Below, in pieces: positions 22,713 through 30,923 of a DNA stretch of 64,000 bases. The stretch spans positions 186,001-250,000 of the forward strand of contig NZ_WHOM01000036.1 in assembly GCF_009739465.1 (NCBI RefSeq), given 5' to 3'. Position numbers and translations under genes: made by a program. Position 1 is the stretch's first letter. Each line of letters begins with the position of its first letter. Source of the stretch: Streptomyces apocyni. Lineage in GTDB: Bacteria; Actinomycetota; Actinomycetes; Streptomycetales; Streptomycetaceae. The notes under the pieces are model-generated. The model did not search any database and had not been told where the DNA came from. It saw only the letters and a program-made list of their open reading frames with translations.

Positions 22713-24233
22713 ATGGGCTGCTTAACAATCCGATGGCGGCTGAGCTGGTCACTTCCCGTTTCCTCACGCCCAGCGGAGCCTGCTATTACCACCGTTCAGA
22801 CCTCCCGTCCGGCCGCCCGCGGCCGCGTCCTTCAGGTCCAGCGCCGCGCCCGCCCACCCGTGCGGCGGCGCTGGATTGTCCTGCCGCCCGCGCTGCTGTC
22901 ACTCGTGCTCGGCCTGTGGGGGCTGCGTCGCGGCGGCAGCCTGTGGCTGGACGAGGCCGCGACCGACGCGCTCGCCCGGCGCGAACTGCCCGAGCTCTGG
23001 GGCACTCTGCAGCACATCGACGCGGTGCACGGCCTGTACTACCTGCTGATGCACGCGCTGTACGGCGTCTTCGGCGACGGCGTGCCGGTGCTCCGGCTGC
23101 CGTCCGTGCTGGCGACGGCCATGGCGACGGCCGGGGTGGCGATGCTGGGACGGACGCTGGTGTCGCCACGGGCCGGGCTGCTCGCCGCGCTGGCCTTTCC
23201 GCTCTTGCCAGCGGTGCAGCGGTATGCGCAGGAGGGGCGTTCGTACGCGTTGGTGTGCGCCCTGGTGGTGTGGGCGACGTACGCCTTGGTGCGGGCGATG
23301 GCCCAAGGGCGGCGACGTGGCGGGGTGTGGGTCTGGTACGCGGCGTTGATGCTGGGTGCCTGTCTGCTGCACGAGTTCGCCGTGCTGGCACTGGTGGCGC
23401 ACGGTCTCGCAGTGCCCGGGGCAACCCTGCGGGCGTGGGCGAGCGCCGCCGGATGCGTGGTGGCGGGGCTCGTGCCGCTGGTCGTGGTGAGTCTGCGACA
23501 GTCGGCTCAGGTGGCATGGATCGGCGGTGTCAGCGGGAGCTCGTATGGGGGGTTCGCCTGGGTGGCCGGGCTCGGGCTGGTGTGCGCGGTCCTCGCACCC
23601 GCCGCGTTGCGCAGGCTGGCGCTGGCGCTGCTGATCGTGCCCACGGGGCTGCTGATGGTGGTGTCGCTGGTCAAGCCGCTCTATGTCGACCGCTACGTGC
23701 TGTACGGACTGAGCGGCCTCGCGCTGCTGCTCGGCGCTGCGCTCGACTGGGCTCTGGAGCGCGGACGGCTGCGGGTGGTGGCGGCGCTCGCGGCGGCGGG
23801 CGCCGTGGCCGCGCTGGTGCCGACCGCGGTCCAGCTTCGGACCCCGCAGAGCCGCAGCGACGATGTCACGGCGGTCGCCCAGGCCATCCGGGAGAATGCC
23901 GCCCCGGGCGACGCCGTGCTCTATCTGCCGACACGACGCCGAGTGTGGCCGCCTCCGGAGCCGGGTCTTCGGGACGTAGCCCTGGATCGGGACCCGGTCT
24001 CCTCGCGCACCTTGTACGGCACCGAGGCCTCCCCGGCCCGGATCGAGAGCCGGATACGGGCCAGCGGGCGGATTGTTGTGGTCAGCCAGTTGGGGAGCGC
24101 ACCACTCGACGCGGCGGAGCGGGAACGCGAGGCGGCTAAGCGGCGCGTCCTGCGGGACGCGTTCGGACCTTGCCTGACACGGCGGGTCGCGAGTACCCAG
24201 GTCACGGTGTACGCGCGCCCCGGCCGCTGCTGA
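22713..24233 (+). CDS. Polytopic membrane glycosyltransferase (GT39/ArnT-like)
   Basis: Up to 506 residues with about ten hydrophobic helices. After the first helix the early loop reads GGSLWLDEAATDALARR, whose acidic pair (DE) is the expected catalytic site of GT-C enzymes that use lipid-phosphate sugars. HGLYYLLMHALYGVFGDG and the helix-flanking AQEGRSYALVCALVVWATY follow the PMT/ArnT pattern. The start is uncertain: ATG 22713 has no ribosome site but sits where a leaderless start would fall, and it makes codon 4 a TTA. A GTG at 22860 is the alternative. It probably decorates a cell-surface glycan or protein. Confidence 0.75.
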   Translation: MGCLTIRWRLSWSLPVSSRPAEPAITTVQTSRPAARGRVLQVQRRARPPVRRRWIVLPPALLSLVLGLWGLRRGGSLWLDEAATDALARRELPELWGTLQHIDAVHGLYYLLMHALYGVFGDGVPVLRLPSVLATAMATAGVAMLGRTLVSPRAGLLAALAFPLLPAVQRYAQEGRSYALVCALVVWATYALVRAMAQGRRRGGVWVWYAALMLGACLLHEFAVLALVAHGLAVPGATLRAWASAAGCVVAGLVPLVVVSLRQSAQVAWIGGVSGSSYGGFAWVAGLGLVCAVLAPAALRRLALALLIVPTGLLMVVSLVKPLYVDRYVLYGLSGLALLLGAALDWALERGRLRVVAALAAAGAVAALVPTAVQLRTPQSRSDDVTAVAQAIRENAAPGDAVLYLPTRRRVWPPPEPGLRDVALDRDPVSSRTLYGTEASPARIESRIRASGRIVVVSQLGSAPLDAAEREREAAKRRVLRDAFGPCLTRRVASTQVTVYARPGRC

Positions 24234-24251
24234 CCGGCTGAGCGGCCGGGG
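24218..24251. terminator. Hairpin terminator between convergent genes
   Basis: CCCCGGCCGCT and AGCGGCCGGGG form a perfect 11-bp stem with a 12-nt loop that contains the glycosyltransferase stop codon. There is no U-tract, as is usual for Streptomyces terminators. It can serve both this gene and the convergent methyltransferase gene ending at 24266. Confidence 0.65.
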
Positions 24252-24265
24252 ATGTGACAGAGGCT

Positions 24266-25213
24266 CTACGCCTTGACCGCGGTGTGGACCGTTTGGGCGC
24301 TGAGCAGGAAGACGTCCGGGCGGCGGCGCAGGCTGGCTGGGTCTGCTGGGTCGAGGAGGCGGTTCAGGGTGGTCAGGTCTTCGGGGTCGAGGCGGTCGGC
24401 GAGGGAGTCGCGGTAGCGGGTGAGGGTTTCCGTGATGTGGGTGAGGGCGTCGGAGCTCAGGGGGGCCGGGAGGTCCAGGAGGTAGCTGCGGGTCGCGGTG
24501 TGGCGTAGGCCCGCGGAGGTGAGGAGGGCGGGCCAGTCCTCGGGGTCGGCCTTGGCGTCGGGGAGCGCCTCGCGCATTTCGGTGAACGTGTCCTCGTGGG
24601 CCGCGTCGAGGCGGGACTGCAGGCCGGGACGGCCGATGCCGATGTCGCGGGGCAGGTAGCGCGCGTTGAGCCCGCCCTCGACGAGGACCAGGGTGCCGCC
24701 GGGGTTGAGGGTGCGCGCGCAGTCGGCGAGCGCGGCTCGCTGGTCGCCGAAGTGGTGGAGGGAGTGGCTGAGCCAGAGGAGGTCCGCGGTGCCCAGGTCG
24801 GCCAGGCCGTCGGGGAGTTCGGCGAGCTGGGTCCGTACGCGTGCGTCGAGTCCGGCGTTCGCGGCGCGTGCCATCGTCCGCTTCAGGAGGCCCTCGGCGG
24901 AGTCGACGGCGATGACCTCGGCCTCGGGGAAGGTCTCGGCGAGGCGGCAGGTCAGCACGCCGGGGCCGCTGCCCGCGTCGACGATGCGGCGCGGAGCGCT
25001 GGCGGACGGCAGTTGCGGCTGCAGCTGCTCGCGTAGGGCGTCGAGTACCTGGGTGTAGAGCGGTCCGTAGACCTCCGCGCGGCGTTCGATCGCCTCGCTC
25101 ATGGCGTCCCAGTCGGGGTGTGTGTGGTCGTACGGCTTGGTGTGGTCGTGCGGCTGGGTGTGGTCGTGCGGCTGGGTGTGAGCGTGGCGCTGGGCGTGGT
25201 GCTGGCCGCTCAT
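24266..25213 (-). CDS. Class I SAM-dependent methyltransferase with His-rich repeat head
   Basis: 315 residues. Motif I is IVDAGSGPGVLTCRLAE with the acidic end of strand 2 in VIAVDSAEGLL; a motif-IV-like DLLWLSHSLHHFGD follows. The ATG at 25213 has GAGAGG 9 nt upstream; the frame runs further up but has no start signal. The first 35 residues are unusual: QHHAQRHAHTQPHDHTQ, then more PHDHT/PYDHT units, encoded by a near-perfect 15-18 bp tandem repeat. The head looks like a metal-binding or natural His-tag-like tail added to a normal enzyme core. The substrate is unknown. Confidence 0.85.
   Translation of the reverse strand: MSGQHHAQRHAHTQPHDHTQPHDHTKPYDHTHPDWDAMSEAIERRAEVYGPLYTQVLDALREQLQPQLPSASAPRRIVDAGSGPGVLTCRLAETFPEAEVIAVDSAEGLLKRTMARAANAGLDARVRTQLAELPDGLADLGTADLLWLSHSLHHFGDQRAALADCARTLNPGGTLVLVEGGLNARYLPRDIGIGRPGLQSRLDAAHEDTFTEMREALPDAKADPEDWPALLTSAGLRHTATRSYLLDLPAPLSSDALTHITETLTRYRDSLADRLDPEDLTTLNRLLDPADPASLRRRPDVFLLSAQTVHTAVKA
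25115..25200 (-). repeat. In-frame tandem repeat coding for His/Asp/Thr-rich segment
   Basis: Repeats of TGTGGTCGTGCGGCTGGG and close variants on the plus strand encode QPHDHT/KPYDHT units at residues about 8-31 of the methyltransferase. Units differ at one or two bases. Such arrays change length by slippage without breaking the frame. Confidence 0.8.
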
Positions 25214-25359
25214 GGGTGTCCGCCTCTCGTCGCCCGGTCCTCGCGGGTCGGCCGTGGGGCCGGGGCGCGCCGGGGTGTCGCCAGTGTGCGTCGCGGGCTT
25301 CCGGAGTGACCACGATCGTTGCGGTTTCGGCAAAATGTGATGGCGGGCGTTCTCAGCTG

Positions 25360-25740
25360 GTGGCGCGTAGCGCTTCGAGCCGTACGGCGAGGGACTCGGC
25401 AGCCGCGCCCCCGCACGCTGAGGCGGGAGGCGTAGTAGCCCGCGCGCACCGCCTGGGCCGTAGGGTCGTGGGGAGCGCCCTTGCCCGTGACCGGTGAAGC
25501 GGGTCTCGCCCACCGGAGCGATGTCGCAGCCCACGTCGTGGCCCGCGTCCTTGCTCCGCCTCAGGGACGAGCTGGAGCACCCAGACGAAGGCCACGGCGT
25601 CGAAGGTGCCGTCCGGGAAGGGCAGTCGGCGGCTGTCCCCCAGGACGGCGCCGGTGCCGATGCCCACGTCGAGCAGGGAGCGCGCGGTGGGCGGGATCAG
25701 GTCCAGTGCCGCGGCTTCGGCGGAGTAGTCGAGCGTGCGG
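25360..25740 (-). pseudogene. Decayed SAM-dependent methyltransferase
   Basis: Translation of the minus strand from about 25740 gives RTLDYSAEAAALDLIPP, then SLLDVGIGTG, which is a methyltransferase entry with motif I. It passes directly to VLGDSRRLPFPDGTFDAV and FVWVLQLVP. These are motif II/III and IV pieces that should lie 25-30 residues later, so an internal deletion has removed the strand-2 region. Beyond about 25570 this frame becomes Arg-rich noise, while the next frame continues with CDIAPVGETRFTG, indicating a frameshift. No start codon with a ribosome site is present. The remnant lies between two intact genes on the same strand. Confidence 0.65.
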
Positions 25741-25743
25741 CGG

Positions 25744-26049
25744 TCAGCTCGCGCCGTGGCCGGGGGCGAGTTGCTCCACGCGGTGCGCCAGGTTGAAGTC
25801 CAGGTGGGTGACGGCGCCGCCGATGCTGTGGGTGTTCACGGTGAGCGCGATGGTGTTGTAGCCCAGGGTGAGGTCCGCGTGGTGGCCGAGCTCCTCCTGG
25901 ACCTGGGCGATGTGTACGACCATCGCGGTCGCCGCGAAGTGCGAGGCCAGGCGGTATGTGCGGGCGATCCGGTCGCCTTCGAGTGACCAGCCGGGGAGCT
26001 CCGCGAGCCGGTCCTCGATATCTTTCTGCGACAGCGGTTCGACGGGCAT
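25744..26049 (-). CDS. 4a-hydroxytetrahydrobiopterin dehydratase (pterin-4-alpha-carbinolamine dehydratase)
   Basis: 101 residues, full length for the family. It dehydrates the carbinolamine made by aromatic amino acid hydroxylases. The signature is present: Glu53, His56-His57 (EELGHHADL), Tyr64 (GYN), His74 (NTHSIGG) and Asp84 (THLDFN). ATG 26049 with GAAGGAG 8 nt upstream. No pterin-dependent hydroxylase is nearby; such orphan copies are common in actinobacteria. It is divergent from the MmyB-type regulator. Confidence 0.93.
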   Translation of the reverse strand: MPVEPLSQKDIEDRLAELPGWSLEGDRIARTYRLASHFAATAMVVHIAQVQEELGHHADLTLGYNTIALTVNTHSIGGAVTHLDFNLAHRVEQLAPGHGAS

Positions 26050-26136
26050 GGGCGGCGCTCCTTCGCTTGTCGGGCAGTTCCGCTCAGCGTGCCACAGACA
26101 GCTGGAGACCGGCGCGGCCTGTACTACCGTCCCGGT

Positions 26137-27042
26137 ATGACAACCGTCGTATCCGGCAAGGCAAAAGGTAAGGCCAGCAGGGGGACGGCCGGGACCCCCG
26201 CGCCCAAGTGCGGTGTGGGTCCGCTGCTGCGCGGCTGGCGGGAGCAGCGTCGGATCAGCCAGCTGGAGCTGGCCCTGCGCGCGGACTCCTCCGCCCGGCA
26301 CGTCAGCTTCGTGGAGACCGGCAGGTCGCGGCCGAGCGAGGAGTTCCTGCTGCGGCTCGCCGAGCACCTGGATGTCCCGGTACGGGAGCGGAACGCGCTG
26401 CTCCTGGCGGCCGGATACGCGCCCCGCTTCTCCGAGACACCGCTTGACGACCCGTCGATGGGGGTGCTGCGCGAGGGACTGGAGCGGCTGTTGCGCGGGT
26501 ACGAGCCGTATCCGGCGCTGGTCGTCGACGCGACGTACAACGTGGTGGCCGCCAATCGGGGGATCGCGATGCTTCTGGACGGGATGCCGGAGCGGCTGCT
26601 GGCGCCGCCACTGAACGCGATGCGGCTCACGCTGCACCCCGAGGGCCTGGCGCCGAAGATCCGCAATCTGGCCGAATGGCGCGGGCATCTGCTGCACCAG
26701 ATGGAGCGGCAGATCGCGCTCCAGCGGTCCGACGCGCTGCGGGCGCTGTACGAGGAGGTGGCGGCGTATCCGGCGCCGGGGGCGGCGTCCGGCTCCAGGT
26801 CGCTCGGCGACGATACCGACGACCTGGATGCCGACGACCTGGATGCCGACGCCCCGGCGACGCGCGTCCCGTACTTCGCTCTGCCGTTGGTGATCGAGCA
26901 CGAGGGGCGGGTGCTGTCCTTCGTGTCCTCGATTTCCACGTTCAACACGCCCATGGACGTGACCGTCGCCGAGTTGGCCATCGAGACGTTGCTCCCGGCC
27001 GACCCGGCGACGGTCACGTACCTGCGCTCGCTCATGCCCTGA
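26137..27042 (+). CDS. XRE-family regulator with MmyB-type ligand domain
   Basis: 301 residues. The XRE HTH is at about 30-85 (ISQLELALRADSSARHVSFVETGRSRPS). A C-terminal PAS-like MmyB domain follows (YPALVVDATYNVVAANRG, LHPEGLAPKIRNLAEWRGHLL). MmyB domains bind fatty acids or similar ligands. An acidic tandem DDLDADDLDADA interrupts the C-terminal domain at residues 227-240, where the DNA repeats a 15-bp unit. ATG 26137 is chosen because it opens the TTVVSGKAKG leader; there is no strong ribosome site, so it may be leaderless. It overlaps the convergent membrane-protein gene by 11 bp. Confidence 0.87.
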   Translation: MTTVVSGKAKGKASRGTAGTPAPKCGVGPLLRGWREQRRISQLELALRADSSARHVSFVETGRSRPSEEFLLRLAEHLDVPVRERNALLLAAGYAPRFSETPLDDPSMGVLREGLERLLRGYEPYPALVVDATYNVVAANRGIAMLLDGMPERLLAPPLNAMRLTLHPEGLAPKIRNLAEWRGHLLHQMERQIALQRSDALRALYEEVAAYPAPGAASGSRSLGDDTDDLDADDLDADAPATRVPYFALPLVIEHEGRVLSFVSSISTFNTPMDVTVAELAIETLLPADPATVTYLRSLMP

Positions 27043-27451
27043 GGCTGGCGCGCAGCGACACGTACTGCAGCGCGGCGAAGCCCGCCACGACGGCGGCCTG
27101 CAGCGGAATCCACACGGCACCCGCCACTGTCGGCGAGAGCCAGGCGACGAGGGCGACCAGGCTGAGCAGGGACCAGGCGGCGTTGGCCTCGATCACCGCG
27201 CGGACCGCGAGGGCTGGGGGCTGGGTGCGGGCGGCGAGGTAGCCGACCCCGGCCGCGTACAGGACGAGGAAGGCACCGGCGACGAGCAGCAGTGTGGAGT
27301 CGATGCCGAGCAGCCGCCCGAGCGGGCCCGACGCGGCGGCGTAGGCGAGGCCGTTGGCGGCGGTGACGACGGCGTCCAGGGCGAGAAAGCGGCGCAGCAT
27401 GATGCGCGGCTCGGTGGTGCGGGCGAGCGCGGTCAACAGATAAGTCGACAT
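27032..27451 (-). CDS. Small four-helix membrane protein of unknown function
   Basis: 139 residues with four hydrophobic stretches, at about 22-40 (FLALDAVVTAANGLAYAAA), 52-72 (STLLLVAGAFLVLYAAGVGYL), 86-106 and 110-130. Short loops; the C-terminus is RASLRA. I do not recognise a named family with certainty; it resembles actinobacterial SPW/DoxX-like small integral membrane proteins. The last 11 bp overlap the MmyB-type regulator on the other strand. Confidence 0.7.
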   Translation of the reverse strand: MSTYLLTALARTTEPRIMLRRFLALDAVVTAANGLAYAAASGPLGRLLGIDSTLLLVAGAFLVLYAAGVGYLAARTQPPALAVRAVIEANAAWSLLSLVALVAWLSPTVAGAVWIPLQAAVVAGFAALQYVSLRASLRA

Positions 27452-27936
27452 ACGGATTCAGCCTCCGTCGAGATCGGGGGGTATCGGTAGCGGGGTTCGG
27501 TCGGGTGTATCGCTCCGTTAGGGAAGACCATGCCGTGCGTCGCCGGGCCGGTCGATTACGTGCGAGGTAATGCCCCCGGCACCCCCGGCACGGCGCCGCC
27601 GCTGAACCACCGCTGATCCGCCGCTTGCCGCGCCTCGGCAACGTTCCAGGCGTCCAGCGGGGCCGGAACCTCACGTCCGTCACGTCCGCGGTAGCGCTCC
27701 CGGCATACAAGAGCGCGCCAAAACTGCCGGGAACCGGCAGTGCCAGCGGACGCGTCCTTCTGTCACGATGGCGGCGGCGAACAGCGCGACTCCCTGGCAC
27801 TCGACAGGAGACGGGCGCGGGCACCGGCCGGGGAATCGAGCATGCCGGGGCTTCCACTAGGGTGGCTGAAAATCGCTCGGCGTGGACATGAAGTCGGCCT
27901 GAGCACGGCACGGCACACGGGATGGGGGGCGGGACG
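27452..27936. other. 485-bp intergenic region upstream of the flotillin operon
   Basis: No credible gene. Open frames here have the Arg/Pro/Gly composition of shadow frames and no ribosome sites. A TAGGGT hexamer at 27858-27863 could be a -10 for the downstream operon but has no matching -35. This is one of the longest gene-free stretches in the window, so regulatory input to the operon probably lies here. Confidence 0.5.
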
Positions 27937-28587
27937 ATGGGTGAGTTCCTGCATGCCGCGATCAGTTTTCCCACGGTCCTGTTCACCGGTGCGCTGGTCG
28001 TGGTGCTCTGCTTCTGGCTGCTCGCCGCGTTCGGCGCGGCGGACACGGACGCCTTTGACGGTGACAGCGGCACGGGGATCGGCGCGGCGGGGCTCGGGGG
28101 TGTGCCGGTCACGGTGGCGGTCTCGCTGCTGACGGTGTTCGCCTGGTTCACCAGCCTCGTCGGCACGGTGCTCCTGGACCGCTGGGGCGTCACCGGCGCC
28201 GCCGCCACCGCGGCCGCGTTCGGCGTACTCGTCTTCGCCGTACTGGCCTCCTGGCGGCTGACGCGCCTGTTCCTGAAACCGCTGAGCTCGCTCTTCCCCG
28301 ACGAACCCCCGCCGTCCCGGCTCGACTTCGTGGGATGTACCTGCACCATCCGCACCAGCCGGGTGGACGACGGATTCGGTCAGGCTGAGGTCGCCGCCGA
28401 CGACGGCTCCACGGCCGTCGTACAGGTCCGGCAGACCGCCGAGGACCTGGCCGCCCATCCCCCAGACGCGCTGACCTTCGGCAGCACCGCCCTGCTGTAC
28501 GCCTACGACGACGCGGGCGAATTCTTCTGGGCCGCGCCCCACCCGACCTTCGGCGAACTGCTCGACCCACGCGACACCACTGCCTGA
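27937..28587 (+). CDS. YqiJ-like membrane protein with C-terminal OB fold
   Basis: 216 residues. Three hydrophobic helices, at about 10-32 (SFPTVLFTGALVVVLCFWLL), 55-80 (VPVTVAVSLLTVFAWFTSLVG) and 88-112. A C-terminal beta-rich OB/NfeD-like domain follows (FVGCTCTIRTSRVDDGFGQ, STAVVQVRQ). It matches the YqiJ (DUF1449) partner that usually sits beside YqiK flotillins. ATG 27937 has GGGGGGCGGGA just before it, better than the ATG at 27922. First gene of a three-gene run; it should sit in the plasma membrane with the flotillin. Confidence 0.82.
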   Translation: MGEFLHAAISFPTVLFTGALVVVLCFWLLAAFGAADTDAFDGDSGTGIGAAGLGGVPVTVAVSLLTVFAWFTSLVGTVLLDRWGVTGAAATAAAFGVLVFAVLASWRLTRLFLKPLSSLFPDEPPPSRLDFVGCTCTIRTSRVDDGFGQAEVAADDGSTAVVQVRQTAEDLAAHPPDALTFGSTALLYAYDDAGEFFWAAPHPTFGELLDPRDTTA

Positions 28588-28692
28588 CGCGACACCACTC
28601 CCAGACCCGGACTGCCTGACCCGGACTGCCTGACGCGGCCCTCGCGCCGCCACCGCCTGAGCGGAACTCCGGCACTGACTCAAGGATTCTTC

Positions 28693-30771
28693 ATGGAAGC
28701 CATCTCTACGGGCATCGGCGTGCTCATCGCCGCTGTCCTGATCATCGCGATAGTCCTGTTGCTCTGCCTCACCCGGCTGTTCCGCAAGGTGGAGCAGGGC
28801 AAGGCGCTGATCGTCTCCAAGATGCGCAAGGTCGACGTGACCTTCACCGGGCAGGTCGTCCTGCCGGTGCTGCACAAGGCCGAGGTCATGGACATCTCGG
28901 TCAAGACCATCGACATCACCCGCACCGGCCGGGACGGGCTGATCTGCCGGGACAACATCCGCGCCGACATCCGGATCTCGTTCTTCGTCCGGGTCAACAA
29001 GACCACCCAGGACGTCATCAAGGTCGCGCAGGCGATCGGCACCCAGCGCGCCAGCGACCAGAACACCCTCCAGGAACTGTTCAACGCCAAGTTCTCCGAG
29101 GCGCTCAAGACCGTCGGCAAGCAGCTGGACTTCACCGACCTCTACACCAAGCGCGACGAGTTCCGCGACCGCATCATCCAGGTCATTGGCACCGACCTCA
29201 ACGGCTACAGCCTGGAGGACGCGGCGATCGACTACCTGGAGCAGACGCCGCTCGCGCAGCTGGACAGCCACAACATCCTGGACGCCCAGGGCATCCGGAA
29301 GATCACCGAGCTGACCGCCGTGGAGCGGGTGCGCACCAACGAGTACCAGCGCACTGAGGAGAAGGAGACCACGCGGCAGAACGTCGACGCGCGCGAGGCG
29401 ATCCTGGAGCTGGAGCGCCGCCAGGCCGACGCCGAGGCCAAGCAGCAGCGCGAGATCCAGACCGCGCGGGCACGCGAGGAGGCCGAGACGGCGCGCGTGG
29501 TGGAGGAGGAGCGGCTGCGCGCGCAGTCCGCGTTCCTGAAGACCGAGGAACAGCTCGGCATCCAGCGTGAGAACCAGGGCCGTGAGGTCGCGGTCGCCGA
29601 GAAGAACCGCGAGCGGGTCATCGCCATCGAGACCGAGCGCATCGAGAAAGACCGGATGCTCGAGGTCATCGCCCGGGAGCGGGAGACCTCGCTGACCCGC
29701 ATCGCCGCCGACAAGGAGGTCGAGGCGGAGAAGCGCGAGATCGCCGAGGTCGTCCGCGAGCGGATCGCGGTGGACCGTACGGTCGCCGAGCAGGAGGAGT
29801 CCATCAAGAAGCTGCGCGCCGTGGAGGAGGCGGAGCGCAACCGCCAGGCGATCATCATCGCCGCCGAGGCCGAGGCGCAGGAGCAGCTGGTCAAGGACAT
29901 CAAGGCCGCGGAGGCCTCCGAGCAGGCCGCGACGCACCGCGCGGCCGAGGAGCTCACCCTCGCCGAGGCCCGGCTGAAGTCGTCCGACCTGGACGCCCGC
30001 GCCAAGCTGCGGCTCGCCGAGGGCATCCAGGCCGAGGCCGCCGCCGAGGGCCTGGCGCTCGTCCAGGTCCGCGAGAAGGAGGCCGACGCCATCGAGAAGG
30101 CCGGTCGCGCCGAGGCCGAGGCCACCGAGGCACGGCTGCGCGCCGAGGCCGAGGGCACGCGTGCCAAGGCCCTGGCCGTCGCCGAGGGCGCCGAGGCACA
30201 GGCCAAGGCGGATGCCGCGGCGATCGGCGAGAAGCTGAAGGCCGAGGCCGCGGGCCTGACCGAGAAGGCGGCCGCGATGGCGGCGCTGGACGAGGCGTCC
30301 CGTACGCACGAGGAGTACCGACTGCGCCTGGAGGCGGAGAAGGACATCCGGCTGGCCGGTATCGAGGTGCAGCAGCGGGTCGCCGAGGCGCAGGCCTCGG
30401 TCATCGCCGCCGGTCTGGAGAGCGCCGACATCAACATCGTCGGCGGCGAGTCGGTCTTCTTCGACCGGCTGGTCTCCTCGATCTCGCTCGGCAAGAGCGT
30501 GGACAGCTTCATGGACAACTCCAAGACCGCGCAGTCCCTGGCCGGTCCGTGGCTGGACGGCTCGGCGAACTTCACCGACGACCTGAGCCGGATGCTCGGT
30601 TCGGTGTCCAGCTCCGACGTGCAGAACCTGACCGTCTCGGCGCTGCTGATGAAGCTCATGCAGTCGGGTGGCGCGCAGACGGGCCAGCTCAAGGAGCTCC
30701 TTGAGAAGGCGGGCGAGCTGGGTCTCGCCGACACCCCGGTGGCCGCGCTGAACGGCGTCGAGAAGGCCTGA
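28693..30771 (+). CDS. Flotillin-family (SPFH) protein, YqiK type
   Basis: 692 residues. An N-terminal membrane helix (about 7-28, IGVLIAAVLIIAIVLLLCL) is followed by an SPFH/band-7 domain (about 30-215) with VDVTFTGQVVLPVLHKAEV and CRDNIRADIRISFFVRV. A long Glu/Arg/Ala coiled coil (about 215-560) follows, with many AEAEA/RAEAE heptads, then a C-terminal segment with VIAAGLESADINIVGG. Flotillins scaffold ordered membrane domains. It follows the YqiJ-like gene by 105 bp. That gap repeats short CTGCCTGAC units and has GACTCAAGGATTCTTC before the ATG. Confidence 0.92.
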   Translation: MEAISTGIGVLIAAVLIIAIVLLLCLTRLFRKVEQGKALIVSKMRKVDVTFTGQVVLPVLHKAEVMDISVKTIDITRTGRDGLICRDNIRADIRISFFVRVNKTTQDVIKVAQAIGTQRASDQNTLQELFNAKFSEALKTVGKQLDFTDLYTKRDEFRDRIIQVIGTDLNGYSLEDAAIDYLEQTPLAQLDSHNILDAQGIRKITELTAVERVRTNEYQRTEEKETTRQNVDAREAILELERRQADAEAKQQREIQTARAREEAETARVVEEERLRAQSAFLKTEEQLGIQRENQGREVAVAEKNRERVIAIETERIEKDRMLEVIARERETSLTRIAADKEVEAEKREIAEVVRERIAVDRTVAEQEESIKKLRAVEEAERNRQAIIIAAEAEAQEQLVKDIKAAEASEQAATHRAAEELTLAEARLKSSDLDARAKLRLAEGIQAEAAAEGLALVQVREKEADAIEKAGRAEAEATEARLRAEAEGTRAKALAVAEGAEAQAKADAAAIGEKLKAEAAGLTEKAAAMAALDEASRTHEEYRLRLEAEKDIRLAGIEVQQRVAEAQASVIAAGLESADINIVGGESVFFDRLVSSISLGKSVDSFMDNSKTAQSLAGPWLDGSANFTDDLSRMLGSVSSSDVQNLTVSALLMKLMQSGGAQTGQLKELLEKAGELGLADTPVAALNGVEKA

Positions 30772-30785
30772 CGCTCCGCTGGACC

Positions 30786-30821
30786 GGGCCAGGGCCGCCG
30801 CACGGGCGGCGGCCCTGGCCC
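30786..30821. terminator. Perfect 16-bp GC hairpin between flotillin and ATPase genes
   Basis: GGGCCAGGGCCGCCGC and GCGGCGGCCCTGGCCC pair fully around an ACGG loop, 15 bp after the flotillin stop. There is no U-tract. It may terminate or attenuate transcription so that the ATPase is made at a lower level than the flotillin, or protect the upstream mRNA 3' end. Confidence 0.7.
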
Positions 30822-30923
30822 GCCCACCCGGCGCCCGCCATCCCCCGGCCCTCCACCCCCCGGCCCGCCATTCCTTGGCACGCCCTCTCCCGGCCCCCCC
30901 CTTCCCCGAAAGGGAGCAGAAAC

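Noticed and set aside
22899..25313. An 804-residue minus-strand frame opposite the glycosyltransferase and overlapping the methyltransferase
   Set aside because: Pro/Arg/His-rich shadow frame. The real methyltransferase uses another frame there, and the rest is antisense to an obvious membrane protein.
26124..28355. A 743-residue minus-strand frame opposite the MmyB-type regulator and crossing into the YqiJ-like gene
   Set aside because: Ser/Arg-rich low-complexity composition and no motif. It crosses two real genes and the empty intergenic region.
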